A stretch of DNA of 6,388 nucleotides from Aquificota bacterium (lineage in GTDB: Bacteria > Aquificota > Aquificia > Aquificales > Hydrogenothermaceae), in assembly GCA_013153795.1 (NCBI GenBank), contig JAADDV010000008.1:1-6388 (forward strand), written 5' to 3'. A program made the translations under genes and the position numbers. Shown here in pieces: positions 5,308 to 6,388 of this stretch (position 1 is its first letter; the number at the start of each line of letters is the position of its first letter). The notes beneath the pieces were generated by a model. It was given only the letters and a program-made list of their open reading frames with translations. It had not been told where the DNA came from and did no database searches.

Positions 5308-5841
5308 TTATTGCTCTTCCTCTTCTTCATGACTTTTATGCATAAAATAAATTGAAAGAGAAATTAAAAACACTCCTACAGAAAGAAATAATAAAGTTTT
5401 AATATTTTCATAGTGAAATTCTATTGCGTATTTAAAAAATGTAACAATTAAAACCATTAAAATAACTTTAGCTAGTTTTTCTTTTAATTGGTCTAAGGTA
5501 TGAACAACTAAAATTTTAGAAGAGCGTTCTTCTTGTTCTAAATAATCTATTTTAGATATAAATAATTCATAAAGACCAAGCCCAAAAATCAATAATACAG
5601 TAGCTATTAAATAAACATCTACAGCGGAAACAATATGTTTAATAGCTTCTTTATGAAATTCATCAAAATATTCTTGAGAAGAAAACATATGAAGAGAATG
5701 TTTTACAACAATATAAATGTCATATGTTCCAATTAAAATAAGTATAAAAGCCGCCATTACACTTGATATAACAGCTAAAAAAATCATAAATCTACTTTCC
5801 CATAAAAGCCTTTCAACAACCCTTTCTATCATCTTAAACAA
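5308..5841 (-). CDS. YqhA/UPF0114-like inner-membrane protein
   Basis: The 177-residue protein has four predicted transmembrane helices, at about 18-40, 71-94, 124-140 and 147-167. It shows the pattern of the UPF0114 (YqhA) family: the WESRF motif (14-18) before helix 1, and VDVYLIATVLLIFGLGLYE (74-92) followed by LFISKID (93-99). The C-terminus is a short acidic tail, HEEEEEQ. The family has no agreed function; it is an integral membrane protein of the cytoplasmic membrane. The start is TTG at 5841: GGAGG (5850-5854) lies 8 nt upstream, whereas the next ATG at 5832 would be 17 nt away. It follows the histone-fold gene in the same direction after 64 nt that contain a hairpin, so cotranscription is possible but may be reduced. 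It ends at the shared terminator. Family assignment is good, function unknown. Confidence 0.85.
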   Translation of the reverse strand: MFKMIERVVERLLWESRFMIFLAVISSVMAAFILILIGTYDIYIVVKHSLHMFSSQEYFDEFHKEAIKHIVSAVDVYLIATVLLIFGLGLYELFISKIDYLEQEERSSKILVVHTLDQLKEKLAKVILMVLIVTFFKYAIEFHYENIKTLLFLSVGVFLISLSIYFMHKSHEEEEEQ

Positions 5842-5849
5842 GATAAAAA

Positions 5850-5854
5850 CCTCC
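5850..5854 (-). promoter_or_regulatory. Ribosome binding site that fixes a TTG start
   Basis: GGAGG on the minus strand is 8 nt before TTG at 5839-5841 and 17 nt before the ATG at 5830-5832. The normal spacing supports initiation at the rare TTG codon, which often lowers expression. Confidence 0.65.
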
Positions 5855-5885
5855 AGATGTTTTTAGATGAACAAAATGAAGTTTA

Positions 5886-5900
5886 GGGGCAAAAAGCCCC
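5886..5900 (-). terminator. GC hairpin after the histone-fold gene, possible weak terminator
   Basis: GGGGC and GCCCC form a perfect 5-bp all-GC stem with a 5-nt loop that is TTTTT in the minus-strand RNA. It lies 5 nt after the histone-fold stop. The following tail TAAACTTCATTTTG is only partly T-rich, so termination may be incomplete, allowing read-through to the membrane-protein gene. No good separate promoter for that gene is visible in the gap. Confidence 0.5.
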
Positions 5901-5905
5901 AATTA

Positions 5906-6355
5906 TTACATAGTAAGGTCTAATATTTTTCCAGCTTTCTCAATGTCTTCAGATGAAGGTTTTCTACTTTCTGGGGAAACTTCTTTAATAAGATTTGCAA
6001 GAATATAAATAAGTGTTCCAACTATTTCAGGGAGTTTTTTCTCTAATTCAACTTCTAAAGGATATTTAAGAGGTGGCATTGCTGCTAAAAAAGATAAAAC
6101 ATCTTCAGCTGGCACTTCTTCTTCTAATTTTTTAAATTTTTGAAGAGTTTCTAAAAATCCTTTTGTTAAAGGAACATCAGATTCCCATATAACTTCTCTT
6201 GCATTATAACTTGCATTTCTTTCTCCTATAAGGAGTAAATCATAAAGTTTTTTTTCCACAATGTCTGTAATTTCCTTAGCCTTGCTTTTGTCAATATCAA
6301 GGCTTGCTGCCTTCCTCATAAGAATTTCTAGCTTTGCAGTTCCTACTACTGGCAT
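5906..6355 (-). CDS. DUF1931 histone-fold protein (single-chain double histone)
   Basis: The 149-residue protein matches the DUF1931 family found in Aquifex and Thermus. Solved members form one chain with two histone folds that resemble a histone dimer. The family N-terminus MPVVG, then the segment with AASLDIDK (16-23), the helix with EKKLYDLLL (34-42), VIWESDVPLTKG (55-66, like the strand-turn after a histone core helix) and LPEIVGTLIYILANLI (108-123) are all visible. Fold 1 covers about residues 6-70 and fold 2 about 80-149. There is no signal peptide or membrane segment, so it is cytoplasmic. DNA binding is plausible from the fold, but the surface is acidic rather than strongly basic and the role in cells is not established to my knowledge. 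The ATG has an excellent AAGGAGG site 6 nt upstream (6362-6368). It lies upstream of a YqhA-like gene in the same direction. Confidence 0.88.
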   Translation of the reverse strand: MPVVGTAKLEILMRKAASLDIDKSKAKEITDIVEKKLYDLLLIGERNASYNAREVIWESDVPLTKGFLETLQKFKKLEEEVPAEDVLSFLAAMPPLKYPLEVELEKKLPEIVGTLIYILANLIKEVSPESRKPSSEDIEKAGKILDLTM

Positions 6356-6388
6356 TCTATTCCTCCTTTAAAATTTTTCCTGGATATC

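Noticed and set aside
6357..6388. Possible C-terminus of a further minus-strand gene (a frame ending YPGKILKEE and TAG just before the histone-fold start)
   Set aside because: Only ten codons are visible and a second frame ending at TAA (6368-6370) is equally possible, so no gene can be claimed.
1..6388. Mobile element, CRISPR, toxin-antitoxin or defence genes
   Set aside because: No direct repeats, transposase, integrase or paired small toxin-antitoxin genes were seen; all full-length genes are core or conserved types.

Overview
The window looks like a chromosomal segment of an AT-rich, Gram-negative thermophile of the phylum Aquificota, most like Hydrogenothermaceae (Sulfurihydrogenibium/Persephonella type). 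This is inferred from several signs. A DUF507 protein and a DUF1931 histone-fold protein occur together. An ADP-heptose epimerase implies a lipopolysaccharide outer membrane. Proteins are compact and rich in Lys, Glu and Ile, and genes of unrelated pathways are packed into one tight transcription unit, as is typical of Aquificales. No mobile element, CRISPR array, tRNA or rRNA was seen. All recognised genes are core or housekeeping types, and no base in the window is far from a gene.

Left block (1-4591, minus strand; genes read from right to left): panB (pantothenate), tsaC/sua5-type (t6A tRNA modification), efp (elongation factor P), accB (biotin carrier of acetyl-CoA carboxylase), hldD/rfaD (LPS heptose), thrB (threonine), and then the start of an unidentified secreted protein cut by the left edge (145 to <1). 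panB and tsaC overlap. efp, accB, hldD and thrB are 6-13 nt apart. The gaps before efp (41 nt) and before the secreted protein (103 nt) are larger and could hold extra regulation. The genes share no single pathway, but they loosely group as translation quality (tsaC, efp), CoA/lipid/envelope (panB, accB, hldD) and amino acid synthesis (thrB).

Middle (4592-4724): a 133-nt divergent intergenic region. It has a near-consensus sigma-70 type promoter (TTGAAA-16-TATAAT) driving a plus-strand DUF507 gene (4725-5279), and a 21-bp imperfect palindrome sits over the -10 box. A less certain promoter faces panB.

Right block: the DUF507 gene converges on a minus-strand YqhA/UPF0114-like four-helix membrane protein (5308-5841, TTG start). 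A strong hairpin terminator lies between them. Upstream of yqhA on the minus strand is a DUF1931 protein (5906-6355), a single chain containing two histone folds, separated from yqhA by a 64-nt gap with a GC hairpin. I did not find a clearly new multi-gene system. The best leads are the histone-fold protein next to a membrane protein, the palindrome on the DUF507 promoter, the internal duplication in DUF507, and the overlooked secreted protein at the left edge.
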